From: JAJPJE01 sp963848375
GTDB lineage: Bacteria > Acidobacteriota > Terriglobia > Terriglobales > Acidobacteriaceae
Assembly (NCBI GenBank): GCA_963848375.1
Contig: CAWKDK010000014.1
Location: 62,001 to 126,000, forward strand
Direction: 5' to 3'
DNA: 64,000 bases
Numbering within the stretch: the first letter of the stretch is position 1; every line of letters begins with the position of its first letter. A program made the translations under genes and the position numbers. Under the pieces are notes generated by a model. The model ran no database searches and was not told the origin of the DNA. It saw only the letters and a program-made list of their open reading frames with translations. Positions 26,704 to 35,456 of the stretch are shown piece after piece.

Positions 26704-27360
26704 TCAAAAACTCCAGCCAACTTCAAGAACGACGCTCGGCTCTGTCCAGCCAACATTGAAGACGTAGGTTGTGAATTCCGCTTTCTTGTAAGCGAGACCA
26801 ACCAGGAAACCCCGCTGCGTATCGAGTTTGGTTTGGAACGCCTTGGTACGCTGCGCAACTAGCCCCACCCGAAGCCATTCTCTCGGAGAATAGGTTAGCT
26901 GCGGCCAGCTGTAATAGAAGTTCCCAGACTTGTGGTTTGTATCGAAAACATATTCGTTGGAAATCGATGCCTTGATCCTCTTGTATGCCAGCGAGGCCTC
27001 AAAACCCGGAGCGACGCCTGTCGTCCGGCCAAAAACGCCGCCAATCATGGGCGTGAGATGAAACACCAGCTTCGTCCCAACGCTGATGTTGTAGCCGATC
27101 CACAGCGAACCGGTTCTCAGATTTTCATAGTTGTAGCGACCCTCGAGGTGGAGCCGCCCGCGATCTGCCGATAGCGTCGGATCGATATAGTCATCCTGAT
27201 CAGGAAGCAGGTAACCGTCGACGGTGAGTGCGACTTCCCAGGGCACGCTGGCGGCAGTCTGAGGAGGGCTCGGTGGATTCGCAGGCCCTTGTTGCGCGAG
27301 CAATGGAGCGAGCGTCAGCAGAGCTACGGCTAGTCCACAGCGTAGTGCGGCAAGTTTCAT
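26704..27360 (-). CDS. hypothetical exported protein, probable outer membrane beta-barrel
   Basis: A 218-residue protein with a signal peptide ending near PLLAQQ. The mature part has alternating hydrophobic strands (LHLEGRYNYENLRTGSLWIGY seen in part, FEASLAYKRI, FLVGLAYKKAEF) and ends in EVGWSF, a C-terminal Phe typical of outer membrane barrels. No family assigned. ATG 27360 is preferred over the in-frame GTG at 27369. Confidence 0.7.
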   Translation of the reverse strand: MKLAALRCGLAVALLTLAPLLAQQGPANPPSPPQTAASVPWEVALTVDGYLLPDQDDYIDPTLSADRGRLHLEGRYNYENLRTGSLWIGYNISVGTKLVFHLTPMIGGVFGRTTGVAPGFEASLAYKRIKASISNEYVFDTNHKSGNFYYSWPQLTYSPREWLRVGLVAQRTKAFQTKLDTQRGFLVGLAYKKAEFTTYVFNVGWTEPSVVLEVGWSF

Positions 27361-27568
27361 ACCAGGCACTTCGTCTCATACCGGCACTTCTAGGATGTCG
27401 CCAGATGAGGACGGTGATAGCCAGCAGAGTCGGCTGTTCCTTGCTGTCGAGACCATGAGCTATTCGCATATCTGGATCAGTAATTTTGCCAGTTACGGGC
27501 TACTCAGGCCTTTCCTATTCTTCGAAAGGGAACTTTATATCGACTAGAAAGTGTTATTGAGGAGCGCC

Positions 27569-28561
27569 ATGACACAGCTAAAAGAAGTTGCACGAACTCG
27601 GACCGCGCCGATTACCGCACCGCTGCCGCAGGCGAGAGAAGCAGTAACCCCAAGTTGGGTGGGGCGCGTCCCTCAACTGAAGCCCGGTGTGTATGCCGAT
27701 GGTATGCCGATCCATCATGTCGAGTACCTTTGCTGCAAACTTATTCTTAGGCCTAATAAGTTTCATTCGCGAGAGAGCCTTTTTGACTTCGGAAAGGTAA
27801 TGCAAGGGCCGGCCAAAGAGCACGGTGTGCACTTCGCGAGACATGATTTCGATTCCGAACCAATCAAGATCCGCGAAGTGGTGTTTGTCGATACCGATGA
27901 CTTTCGCCTATATAACAACGCTTTCATCTTGCGCCGGAGGATTCCGTACAAGGACGGGTTTCCGATCGGCGATCCGGAGGTCGTGTTCAAGTTCCGGCAC
28001 CCAGACATGCAGGTCGCGGCTGAGACTGACGTCCGGCCTCATATCCTTGGCGACCACCGTGTCAAGTTCAAGTGTCAGGCTTTGCCGTTGAAGGAAAAGC
28101 TAGGCGGTATTCGTCTGCTCTTTTCCCACAACGTCCAGTTCTTGCGCAGCGCGATTGGGATGGGCCACGAGAATGTGCGCGATATGGACGCTCTAGTCGA
28201 TCTATTGCCGGCGCTGGCTCAAGTAAGGAAGGAACCGAAAGAAGAGATCAAACTGGTTAGCAATACGGTCATCGAGGAAGTCCTGCAAGACATTGGCACG
28301 CTCGATTTTGGTCAAGGAATCATTTCCAAGGCCAATGTGGCGATCTGGCGTACCCGTGGCGAGCACCGCCCGTTGATTGGAGAGTTCGCCTTTCAATTCC
28401 GGGTCCACGATCGCGCCCAGCTTGGGCAGGAAGCGCTGAGACGTGCGGAGGCGTTTTTCATCTCTTTGCAATACTCGGCTGAGGAATACATCGCGCTGAA
28501 CGCGACCAAAACAGCGACAGTGTACCGACTGCTGGGTAATTCACCCAAGTCGCACGAGTAG
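27569..28561 (+). CDS. CYTH-like domain protein of unknown function
   Basis: A 330-residue protein. The block VVFVDTDDFRLYNNAFILRRR (residues about 105-125, read in parts) followed by VVFKFRHPD strongly resembles the CYTH/triphosphate-tunnel pattern 'yfDT..l.L...g..LR.R...l.lK'. The N-terminal ExExK motif of active enzymes is not clear (HHVEYLCCKLIL is the nearest). The C-terminus has EFAFQFRVH. The ATG at 27569 follows GAGGAGCG. It lies 45 bases upstream of the split chromate transporter and is probably cotranscribed. Phosphate or polyphosphate binding is possible but unproven. Confidence 0.65.
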   Translation: MTQLKEVARTRTAPITAPLPQAREAVTPSWVGRVPQLKPGVYADGMPIHHVEYLCCKLILRPNKFHSRESLFDFGKVMQGPAKEHGVHFARHDFDSEPIKIREVVFVDTDDFRLYNNAFILRRRIPYKDGFPIGDPEVVFKFRHPDMQVAAETDVRPHILGDHRVKFKCQALPLKEKLGGIRLLFSHNVQFLRSAIGMGHENVRDMDALVDLLPALAQVRKEPKEEIKLVSNTVIEEVLQDIGTLDFGQGIISKANVAIWRTRGEHRPLIGEFAFQFRVHDRAQLGQEALRRAEAFFISLQYSAEEYIALNATKTATVYRLLGNSPKSHE

Positions 28562-28606
28562 CGCAAATGACGGTCTAACGTCTCAAGGGAAAGGAGCCCC
28601 AGCGCT

Positions 28607-29218
28607 ATGAACGAAGCCAGCGCAAAACCAAAAGTGCAACCCGGGAGCAGTGCGGTTGCCGATCAAGCGCGAGTCTCTATTGGCCAGATATTCCTCGAGT
28701 TCCTAATCATTGGCGCCACCAGCTTCGGCGGTGTCGTGCCGTACCTTCGCGGCAGCCTTGTAGCCAAGCGCCACTGGATCGACGATAAGGAATTCGTTGA
28801 GATGCTGTCCATCAGCCAGAGCCTTCCTGGGTTGAACGCAACCAACATGGCGATTCTGGTGGGCGAGAAGTTGCGCGGCGCGCTAGGTTCTATTGTCGCC
28901 GTCATCGGCATCTGCATGCCGGGCGCTTTGCTCATGTATGCCGTTGGCGTGTTCTACCGAATCCACGGTGACCACGTCTGGGTTACGGCTGCGCTGAAAG
29001 GCGTGGCGGCCGCGGCCGTTGGCTTGATCCTCTCCACAGTGGTTGGGCTCAGCAAGAAGTCGCTCGAAGGAAAGTTTGACTTCGTTTTCATGGCGCTGAC
29101 GGTGATTGCAGTGAACCGGTTGCACCTGGGTGTCCCACGCACGCTGATAGGCGTCGGCATCCTGGCGATTCTCTTCCATCGGCCTCGCAAAGCGCAGAAA
29201 GAGAGTGTGGCCCAATGA
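28607..29218 (+). CDS. chrA: chromate transporter, N-terminal half-type subunit
   Basis: A 203-residue member of the CHR family. The signature FLIIGATSFGGVVPYLR and SQSLPGLNATNMAILVGEKLRG (seen in part) match the first CHR domain. About five or six membrane spans. Short-chain CHR proteins work as pairs encoded by adjacent genes, and the next gene (ATGA overlap, 29215-29218) is the other half. Function in chromate efflux or sulfate-related anion transport is a family inference. Confidence 0.88.
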   Translation: MNEASAKPKVQPGSSAVADQARVSIGQIFLEFLIIGATSFGGVVPYLRGSLVAKRHWIDDKEFVEMLSISQSLPGLNATNMAILVGEKLRGALGSIVAVIGICMPGALLMYAVGVFYRIHGDHVWVTAALKGVAAAAVGLILSTVVGLSKKSLEGKFDFVFMALTVIAVNRLHLGVPRTLIGVGILAILFHRPRKAQKESVAQ

Positions 29219-29742
29219 ACCAGATTCCGGCGCTTGTGCGTGTATTCGCCTACTTATCCCTCCTCACCGTCGGTGGCGGCATGGCTGCGTTTCCCGAGAT
29301 GAAGGTCCTTACCGTCGACGTTCATAAGTGGCTCACCTTTCCCCAATTGATCCACATGTACAGCGTGGGCCAGATGGCCCCGGGTCCCAATATGATGATG
29401 ATCGTTCCCATCGGACAGTGGGCAGGTGGATTCCTTGGTGCCGCCGCCGTGCTGGTTGCCTTCTTCGGACCGACCGCTGTTCTCGCGTTTATCGTGGCCC
29501 GTGGCTGGAAGAAGCTGGAGAAATGGCCATGGAGAACGTCCATTCAACAGGGACTTGCGCCTGTCTCAATCGGACTTCTGTTAGCTGGCTGCTTCACCAT
29601 GGCCAAGGGTGCGATTACTGGCGCCGAAACGGCGGCCATCTCGGTTGGCGTCTTGCTGATCTTGATGCGATACAAGATCAACCCGGCGCTGCTGGTACTG
29701 GCTGGAGCGGTGATCGGCGTGCTCACCTTCATGCCCAAGTGA
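29215..29742 (+). CDS. chrA: chromate transporter, C-terminal half-type subunit
   Basis: A 175-residue CHR-family half protein with the signature SLLTVGGGMAAFPEM, YSVGQMAPGPNMMM and further spans ending in LTFMPK. It begins inside the stop of the previous half gene, so translation is coupled. With its partner it makes a complete CHR transporter of two domains. Confidence 0.88.
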   Translation: MNQIPALVRVFAYLSLLTVGGGMAAFPEMKVLTVDVHKWLTFPQLIHMYSVGQMAPGPNMMMIVPIGQWAGGFLGAAAVLVAFFGPTAVLAFIVARGWKKLEKWPWRTSIQQGLAPVSIGLLLAGCFTMAKGAITGAETAAISVGVLLILMRYKINPALLVLAGAVIGVLTFMPK

Positions 29743-30310
29743 TGGACTCGTGGTTTTGGGTTCCAATCTGATGATGCCGGGTGCCGCAGTTTGCTTCCTG
29801 TTTTGGGCGCTAACCTGAGTTGGAAAAATGTTTTCAATCGTTCCGCGACGTGTTTCGAAAAATCTTGTCAATAGCGCCAAATCGCGGTTTTCTTCCTAAG
29901 CCTTTCATCTCGAAGGGAAAATAAAGCTCGCGAGAGTGTCTAGTAGGTCCCCTGTAATTTGTCACAATGGAAGTAGGCTTCGCATCGGACGTTTTCCCGG
30001 TGTCGCGTTTTCCCGGTTTCCCGGTTCTCCGGTCTTGTGGTTTTCGGTTTTTCTAACTACTAACTACTGACTACTGCCTTTAACTCCTTTGTTATGCGGG
30101 ACAATGGGACTAAGTCCTTTGTTTGCCGGGACAAGCCTCGTCCCATGCCTGTAACCCCTTTAGAATGCGGGACGAGGGGGGAGGGGGTACCCCCTGGGAC
30201 CTCCCAAAACAGGAAACGAGTCCCTACCCGAGTTATCCAGCGAAGCCGGCCCCGGGGCACCCGGAAGCACCGAGCGGCGTCATTATTTCAAATCGGCTGC
30301 ATCCCACGAC
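29743..30310. repeat. 568-base non-coding region with degenerate tandem repeats
   Basis: No gene supported. It shows TTTTCCCGGT-type units (29992-30032), an ACTAACTACT tract (30054-30075), three degenerate units of CCTTTGTTATGCGGGACAA type (about 30086, 30116, 30157), and the palindrome GGGGGTACCCCC (30183-30194). The pattern looks like a dispersed repeat cluster of the host rather than a gene. Confidence 0.55.
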
Positions 30311-30739
30311 TCACGCAGCAGCGCGAAGGCTGTCGGCAACGGCGCGGTCGAGCGCAGCGTTGATCACCGCGTATTCGGCTTGGTCGAGGACATACACCGC
30401 GAGCGCGACCGCATCTGCCGCGTCGGCTTCTGCGGCCTCTGCCCGGCTTTCAGCCCTGTTCACGTCCCGCTCGGCTTTACGTTCCTGGATCTTCGCGTTC
30501 GCAATCGCGAGACGCTCGTCGATCCGAAGCTTAATATCGGCCCATCCCGAGCGGACGTCCGCCTTGGCCTCGGCAGCAGAGGTCTCCAGCTTCTTTCCCG
30601 TGGATTCGATGTCAGACTTGAGTTGATCATGGCGGCGCTGCAGTTCCGCCTGATTCTTCTGGCGAGTTGCGGCAGCGGAATCTTCGATTTTCTTCGCGCG
30701 TTGGGATAAGTCTTGAAGCTGTTCAGATAGAGGTTTCAC
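30311..30739 (-). CDS. predicted coiled-coil protein
   Basis: A 142-residue protein made almost wholly of Ala, Glu, Lys, Arg, Asp and Gln in heptad-like order, such as RAKKIEDSAAATRQKNQAE and ADVRSGWADIKLRIDERLA. No signal peptide, membrane span or recognised family. An apolipoprotein/DUF-type helical bundle is plausible. It is transcribed away from the YVTN-propeller gene. Confidence 0.65.
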   Translation of the reverse strand: MKPLSEQLQDLSQRAKKIEDSAAATRQKNQAELQRRHDQLKSDIESTGKKLETSAAEAKADVRSGWADIKLRIDERLAIANAKIQERKAERDVNRAESRAEAAEADAADAVALAVYVLDQAEYAVINAALDRAVADSLRAAA

Positions 30740-30927
30740 AAGAGGGCTCCTTTCGACTGTGTTTTGCTAGGCAGGTTTCAATTGCAAGAACAGTTGAGGT
30801 GGTTAACCGAATCGATGCGTGGAAACAGAAGTCGAGATGGCCGGGCCGCTCTTCCCGGCGCTGGTGCTCGCCAACGCATTCAGGATTAGACTTGGGAGCT
30901 GCCGTCCGAACTCACTGGAGCAGAACG

Positions 30928-32010
30928 ATGCGATCAACAATTCCTGCAATGCTGTTCGCCGTCACCGCGTTCGCGATCTCCCTCTTCACCGCGATCGGAG
31001 TTGTCGCTCAATCGACGCCGAGCCGTTCGCTGCTCGCGCTCTCCAAGCATGACCACACACTTGCCATCGTGGATCCGAAGACGCTGCAGGTCATCGCGCG
31101 CGCTCCCGTAGGTCCAGACCCGCACGAGGTGATCGCCTCTTCGGACGGAAAGACCGCGTATGTTTCGATCTACGGCGGAGGCCGCTACCATGCTCTTTCG
31201 GTGATCGACCTCATCGGGCAGAAAGCGCTGCCCGATATCGACACCGGCGCCTTGAATGGTCCACACGGACTCTTCTTTGTTGGAGGGAAAGTCTGGTTCA
31301 CCGCGGAAGGCGCGAAGGCTGTCGCGAGCTACGATCCCGCGTCCGCGAAGATCGATTGGATTATGGGCACCGGACAGAACCGCACTCACATGCTTTATGT
31401 CACCGCGGACGAGAAGCAGATCTACACAACCAACGTGAGCTCCGCGACCGTGAGTGTTCTGGAACAGGTCACGCTTCCGCCAATGGGGCCGCCTCCTTCG
31501 GGAGTGCGGCGCAGGGCTCAGGCTCCTCCTCCGCCGCCAGGAGGGAATCAGCCGCGCACGGATTGGAATCAGACGGTCATTCCGGTTGGTAAAGGCTCCG
31601 AAGGCTTCGACGTTTCGCCAGATGGACGCGAGCTGTGGACCGCGAATGCCGAGGACGGTACGCTCTCGGTGATCGATCTCGCTAAAAGGACAGTGACAAC
31701 TACGCTCGACGCGAAGGTTTTCGGCGCGAACCGGCTGAAGTTCACTCCCGATGGCAAGCTGGTCCTGATTTCGAGCCTGCGCGACGGCAATCTGGTCATC
31801 TACGACGCGGCCTCGCGCAAGGAATTCAAGCGAGTGCCGATTGGCCACGGAGCCGCGGGCATTCTGATCGATCCGGATGGCAGTCGTGCCTTCATCGCCT
31901 GTAGCCCCGACAACTACGTCGTTGTAGTCGACCTGAAGACGTTCGAGGTAACAGGCCACATCGACGTTGGCGGGGAGCCGGACGGCTTAGCCTGGGCAAT
32001 ACGGCCGTAG
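30928..32010 (+). CDS. exported YVTN-family beta-propeller protein
   Basis: A 360-residue protein with an N-terminal signal peptide (MLFAVTAFAISLFTAIGV). The mature part is a 7-blade-type YVTN/lactonase-like propeller with repeated units such as LALSKHDHTLAIVDPKTLQV, VSPDGRELWTANAEDGTLSV and FIACSPDNYVVVVDLKTFEV. A Pro-rich loop (APPPPPGG) separates blades near residue 195-210. The function is unknown; family members are often cell-surface or periplasmic. The ATG at 30928 follows TGGAG; the frame extends further upstream without signal features. Confidence 0.85.
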   Translation: MRSTIPAMLFAVTAFAISLFTAIGVVAQSTPSRSLLALSKHDHTLAIVDPKTLQVIARAPVGPDPHEVIASSDGKTAYVSIYGGGRYHALSVIDLIGQKALPDIDTGALNGPHGLFFVGGKVWFTAEGAKAVASYDPASAKIDWIMGTGQNRTHMLYVTADEKQIYTTNVSSATVSVLEQVTLPPMGPPPSGVRRRAQAPPPPPGGNQPRTDWNQTVIPVGKGSEGFDVSPDGRELWTANAEDGTLSVIDLAKRTVTTTLDAKVFGANRLKFTPDGKLVLISSLRDGNLVIYDAASRKEFKRVPIGHGAAGILIDPDGSRAFIACSPDNYVVVVDLKTFEVTGHIDVGGEPDGLAWAIRP

Positions 32011-32046
32011 CGCGCATGGATGCGACGCTGCGCGGCACTCGACCGT

Positions 32047-32607
32047 TCAACCGGTCTTGGTTTGCGAGCGATCGCTTTGTTTCGTCTTCAGCAGGCGCGC
32101 CGGATCGTAGCCCAGAAAGCGTATGCGCTCGGTGATCTCGCGATAGGTCCCCTGGTCCATTTGCGGGGTGCGGCTCAATATCCAAAGATATTTGCGGTTG
32201 GGTTCGCCGACAACCGCATAGCTGTAGTCGGGCGCGAGATCGAGAATCCAGTAGTCGCCGGAAAACGGCCAGAAGAAGGTAACTTTCAACTTCGCATTCG
32301 TCGCCGGGTCGACCACCTTTGCGGTGCCCTTGTTCGAAGTGATGGTGCCGTCGGATTTGCGGCAGCTGTTCAGAACGCCGACAGTGCCGTCGTCGCGTAA
32401 CAGATACGTCGCGCGGGTATCGCCGTCGCACTTCTTCTGAAAGCGATTGGGATAGCGCGCGATCTCGTACCACGTTCCGGCATAGCGGTTCAGATCGACC
32501 TGTCGAACGGTAACGAGCGGCTCAGTTTTGCGCCTTGCATACGCAACGGCTGCGGCGCCCGCAACTGCGCTCGCGGCGGCAATGGCGTACTTGTAGCGGC
32601 GATCCAT
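32047..32607 (-). CDS. lipocalin (Blc-like)
   Basis: A 186-residue protein with an N-terminal hydrophobic segment (about 5-22) and a single lipocalin domain. The first motif is RYAGTWYEIARYPNRFQKKC and the later DYWILDLAPDYSYAVVGEP and LWILSRTP blocks match bacterial outer-membrane lipocalins that bind fatty acids or lysophospholipids. There is no Cys lipobox, so it is anchored by the helix rather than a lipid. ATG 32607 begins MDRRYKYAI; the frame opens further upstream into the next gene. Confidence 0.9.
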   Translation of the reverse strand: MDRRYKYAIAAASAVAGAAAVAYARRKTEPLVTVRQVDLNRYAGTWYEIARYPNRFQKKCDGDTRATYLLRDDGTVGVLNSCRKSDGTITSNKGTAKVVDPATNAKLKVTFFWPFSGDYWILDLAPDYSYAVVGEPNRKYLWILSRTPQMDQGTYREITERIRFLGYDPARLLKTKQSDRSQTKTG

Positions 32608-32633
32608 CACTACCTCTTCGGAAAATGAAAGTT

Positions 32634-33761
32634 TCAGGACTCGGCGGGAGAGAAGAGTCCTTCCCATTCTTCGATGGTCATCAGCGGCCGGGCGGCCACT
32701 TTAATGTTTTCGAGCACATGATCAGGGCGGCTCATGCCGACCAGCGCCGTGGCGAGCGAAGGCGCCGAACGCACGAACTGTATGGCGGTCTCGGCATCGG
32801 TTGGCAATCCGATCACTTCTTTTAGCTTATCCGGAACGCCGCGAGTCAGCTGGCCCTGGTGCAGCGTCGCGCTGGCGACTACGGCGATTCCATATTGCTC
32901 GGCGAGCGACAACACGGATCCGCGTTCGCCGCGCAGGCTCTGATTGCCGAGACCATAAGCCTCGGTCATGGCGAGATTGAGTGGCAATTGCACAAAGCGA
33001 AAATGATGGTCGTTCCCGCCGGCTTCATGAGCGGTTTCAATCACCAGCTCCAGGTTCATGTAGCTGCGATCACCAGGAGCGACGCGCAGTCCGTTCCAGG
33101 TAGCGATGCCGTACCAGCGAATCTTGCCATCGTCGACCGCGTCTTCCGCCCAGCGAAACGCGCTGCGCAGGCGGTCGCGAAAAGTGTCCGGAGTCACGTA
33201 TCCCAATTGCGATTCGGGATTGTGTAGATAGAAGACGTCCAGGGTTTGCAGTCCGGTGTTACGCTGGCTGCGCTCGAGTTGATCGCCCAGGTATCTCGGC
33301 GCCATGCAGTGCATACCGCCCGCAATCTCGCCGGTCGGAGCGACTCCGGTTTCGACGTATTCCTTGCGCAGATAATCGCGCTGATCTGCCGGAAGTTCGC
33401 TATCGAATGGCAGGTAGCCGGCCTTGGTGCAGACCAGGACTTCATCACGCTGCAGTTCGCCTGCATCGACCAGTTGCTTGATCGCCGATCCGATGTTGCG
33501 CTCCGAGCGCTGGTGCCGGTAGTTGATAGCGGTGTCGAGCACATTGATGCCCGAGCGGAGCGCCTGCAGGATCGACTGCGTGTAGGAAACGTCGGAGGCT
33601 GCGTCGGTCTCGCCGAGGTAGGTGCCCAGTCCGATCGACGACAGCCAAAGTTCGTTCACGCCCGGAGCTTGCGGTTGACGGAAGTGCCCAGCGTTGGCGA
33701 GCAGCTGGAAACGGTCGCGAAATCGTGTGGTGCCGGCGGACGTGGCGAACCCGTCGATCAT
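32634..33761 (-). CDS. aldo/keto reductase
   Basis: A 375-residue NADPH-type oxidoreductase barrel. The catalytic tetrad is seen as DTAINYRHQRSE (Asp and Tyr), TKAGY (Lys) and YLHNPE (His). The C-terminal GMSRPDHVLENI matches the cofactor region. It is longer than most AKRs because of extra loops around residues 120-165. Substrate unknown. The lipocalin gene begins 26 bases after its stop. Confidence 0.9.
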   Translation of the reverse strand: MIDGFATSAGTTRFRDRFQLLANAGHFRQPQAPGVNELWLSSIGLGTYLGETDAASDVSYTQSILQALRSGINVLDTAINYRHQRSERNIGSAIKQLVDAGELQRDEVLVCTKAGYLPFDSELPADQRDYLRKEYVETGVAPTGEIAGGMHCMAPRYLGDQLERSQRNTGLQTLDVFYLHNPESQLGYVTPDTFRDRLRSAFRWAEDAVDDGKIRWYGIATWNGLRVAPGDRSYMNLELVIETAHEAGGNDHHFRFVQLPLNLAMTEAYGLGNQSLRGERGSVLSLAEQYGIAVVASATLHQGQLTRGVPDKLKEVIGLPTDAETAIQFVRSAPSLATALVGMSRPDHVLENIKVAARPLMTIEEWEGLFSPAES

Positions 33762-34002
33762 GACGGACAGTGTAACAAGTCACGGTTACGCCTCGACTGT
33801 TTTCTGGATCATGTTCCACGCCCTCGGGACCAGTGCCGATGTGGGACGGCGCTGATTCGCGGCGATGGGCAGAATTCATGGAAAACGCGCGGGTTAAGGG
33901 CTGCATCTTGAGAGGAGTATTGCGAGAGTTTTCGCCCGCCCAGCCGCGCACGCCGCGGTGATGCAGGTGCCATACAAATTCATCAGCAATTCAGGAGGCA
34001 GC

Positions 34003-34269
34003 ATGAAGGGATTTCTTTTTGGACTGGGAGTCGGCATTGGACTGGGCGTTCTGTTCGCACCGATGAGCGGTGACGAAGCGCGCGGCCGCCTTTCCGACAC
34101 GGCTAACGACTTAGCTGATTCGGCTCGGGATAGCATCGAACAGGGCCGTGATCGGGTGCAACGCGGCGTTGAGACGATTCGGCAAAAGGCGCAATCGGCG
34201 GTGAAGCAGGGCCGTTCCGCGGTTGACGAAGCACAAGCACGTGCAACCGGTACGGAGTCGAATCTCTAA
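34003..34269 (+). CDS. YtxH-like small membrane protein
   Basis: An 88-residue protein. It begins GFLFGLGVGIGLGVLFAPMSGDEAR, a glycine-rich membrane segment followed by the characteristic 'lfaPxsGxexR' of YtxH proteins, then an amphipathic helical tail. The ATG at 34003 follows AGGAGG. YtxH proteins are linked to stress responses in other bacteria; role here unknown. Confidence 0.85.
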   Translation: MKGFLFGLGVGIGLGVLFAPMSGDEARGRLSDTANDLADSARDSIEQGRDRVQRGVETIRQKAQSAVKQGRSAVDEAQARATGTESNL

Positions 34270-34300
34270 ACGGCGTACGAGACTGAAGCAAGAAGAGTGC

Positions 34301-34332
34301 CCCCATCCTGCGCACGGTCGCGAAGGATGGGG
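34301..34332. terminator. hairpin after the YtxH-like gene
   Basis: CCCCATCC pairs with GGATGGGG around a 16-base loop, 32 bases after the stop. No T-run follows, so it may be a repeat element or a weak terminator. Confidence 0.4.
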
Positions 34333-34461
34333 TGCGCATGTATTTTCGTGGTTACCTTTCCCGCAAGTTGTTCCGCCATTAACACGGATGGGGTTAGTCT
34401 AGGGGGCGACCTCAGGAGTTGGTTATGCCTCCGAGCCTTCGTCCGGACGGATCCGCATCGG

Positions 34462-34491
34462 TTGACACTACTGTAAGCCGACCTTTATTCT
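34462..34491 (+). promoter_or_regulatory. candidate promoter of the yceD-rpmF-plsX-fabD cluster
   Basis: A consensus -35 TTGACA (34462-34467), 18-base spacer and TATTCT (34486-34491) lie 51 bases before the yceD start. It sits inside a possible longer N-terminal reading frame, which supports the shorter start. Confidence 0.55.
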
Positions 34492-34541
34492 TGAGTATTG
34501 CGTCCTCAGCGCCAGACGTCGCTGGGGCAGTGTGCCCTAAG

Positions 34542-35099
34542 ATGTTCATAAGTTTACGCGAACTGCACCTCCACGAGGATCAGCAGTCATTCCACGAGGA
34601 GTGGCAGCCTGACACGATGGACCTCGGCCCGGACGCGAAGCAATCGGCTCCGTTGAAGGCGGATGTCCAGGCTTCCGTGGTGGAAGAGAACCGCGGCCAC
34701 AAGGTGAACATCGAGGACATACGCCTGGTTGGAGAGTTCTCGACGAAACTGGAGCTACCTTGCGCCCGCTGTCTTGATCCGGTGTACGAAGAGATTGAGA
34801 AGAAGTTCGACCTGCTTTACCGTCCGCAGGGCGCCGATGCCGGCAAGGAAGAGATCAGCCTGGCAAAAGAGGACGCGGACATCGGCTATTACCAGGGCGA
34901 CGGACTGCTGCTGGAAGACGTTCTGCGCGAGCAGTTACTGTTGGCAGTCCCGCTGAAGCTGGTTTGCCGTGAAGATTGCAAGGGACTCTGCCCCAGTTGC
35001 GGGCAGAATCTGAACCAGGGCGAATGCGGCTGTGCGCGCAGCGATCCCGATCCCCGCTGGCACGCCCTTGGGGATCTTCGCAATAAGCTCGGTCAGTAA
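34542..35099 (+). CDS. yceD: YceD/DUF177 family protein (large ribosomal RNA accumulation protein)
   Basis: A 185-residue protein. The family start is MFISLRELHL, and the C-terminus has the cysteine cluster CREDCKGLCPSCGQNLNQGE (then CGC), typical of DUF177 proteins fused in operon with rpmF. E. coli YceD affects 23S rRNA levels. A frame start at 34425 with a good AGGAG site would add 39 residues that do not look like the family and overlap the promoter at 34462-34491; I prefer 34542. rpmF follows after 109 bases. Confidence 0.87.
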   Translation: MFISLRELHLHEDQQSFHEEWQPDTMDLGPDAKQSAPLKADVQASVVEENRGHKVNIEDIRLVGEFSTKLELPCARCLDPVYEEIEKKFDLLYRPQGADAGKEEISLAKEDADIGYYQGDGLLLEDVLREQLLLAVPLKLVCREDCKGLCPSCGQNLNQGECGCARSDPDPRWHALGDLRNKLGQ

Positions 35100-35208
35100 A
35101 GAACGAGTTATCCCCGGAAGTCCGGGAAAGTAGTTTTGTGTGTCCAGCTAAGAAGCTGGGCCTTCTCGCGAGAGAAACGCGAAATCTGAATTAGAGGTTC
35201 GAATTGTC

Positions 35209-35397
35209 ATGGCAAATCCTAAACGGCGCCACTCTCAACGGCGTACCAGCACCCGTCGCGCTCACGATCATCTGACGGCGACGTCCACGTCCGAATGTCC
35301 GAATTGTCACGAGGCGAAGTTGCCTCACCGGGCTTGCGCCAAGTGCGGTTACTACAAGGGGCGGGAAGTTCTGGAAGTAAAGGAAAAGGCAAGCTAA
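35209..35397 (+). CDS. rpmF: 50S ribosomal protein L32
   Basis: A 62-residue protein with the family start NPKRRHSQRRTSTRRAHD and two CxxC pairs (CPNC, CAKC) for zinc. Standard position between yceD and plsX. The start at 35209 follows the GAGGTTCG-type ribosome site. Confidence 0.96.
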   Translation: MANPKRRHSQRRTSTRRAHDHLTATSTSECPNCHEAKLPHRACAKCGYYKGREVLEVKEKAS

Positions 35398-35406
35398 GCG
35401 ATCCGC

Positions 35407-35427
35407 AACTCCGGCCCGGCCGGGGTT
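35407..35427 (+). other. hairpin between rpmF and plsX
   Basis: AACTCCGGCC pairs with GGCCGGGGTT (one G-T) around a single C (or a slightly larger loop). No T-run, so more likely an mRNA processing or stabilising element than a terminator. It separates a ribosomal gene from lipid genes. Confidence 0.4.
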
Positions 35428-35456
35428 ACTTCAGCTAGGGGGCTGACGAGCGATCA

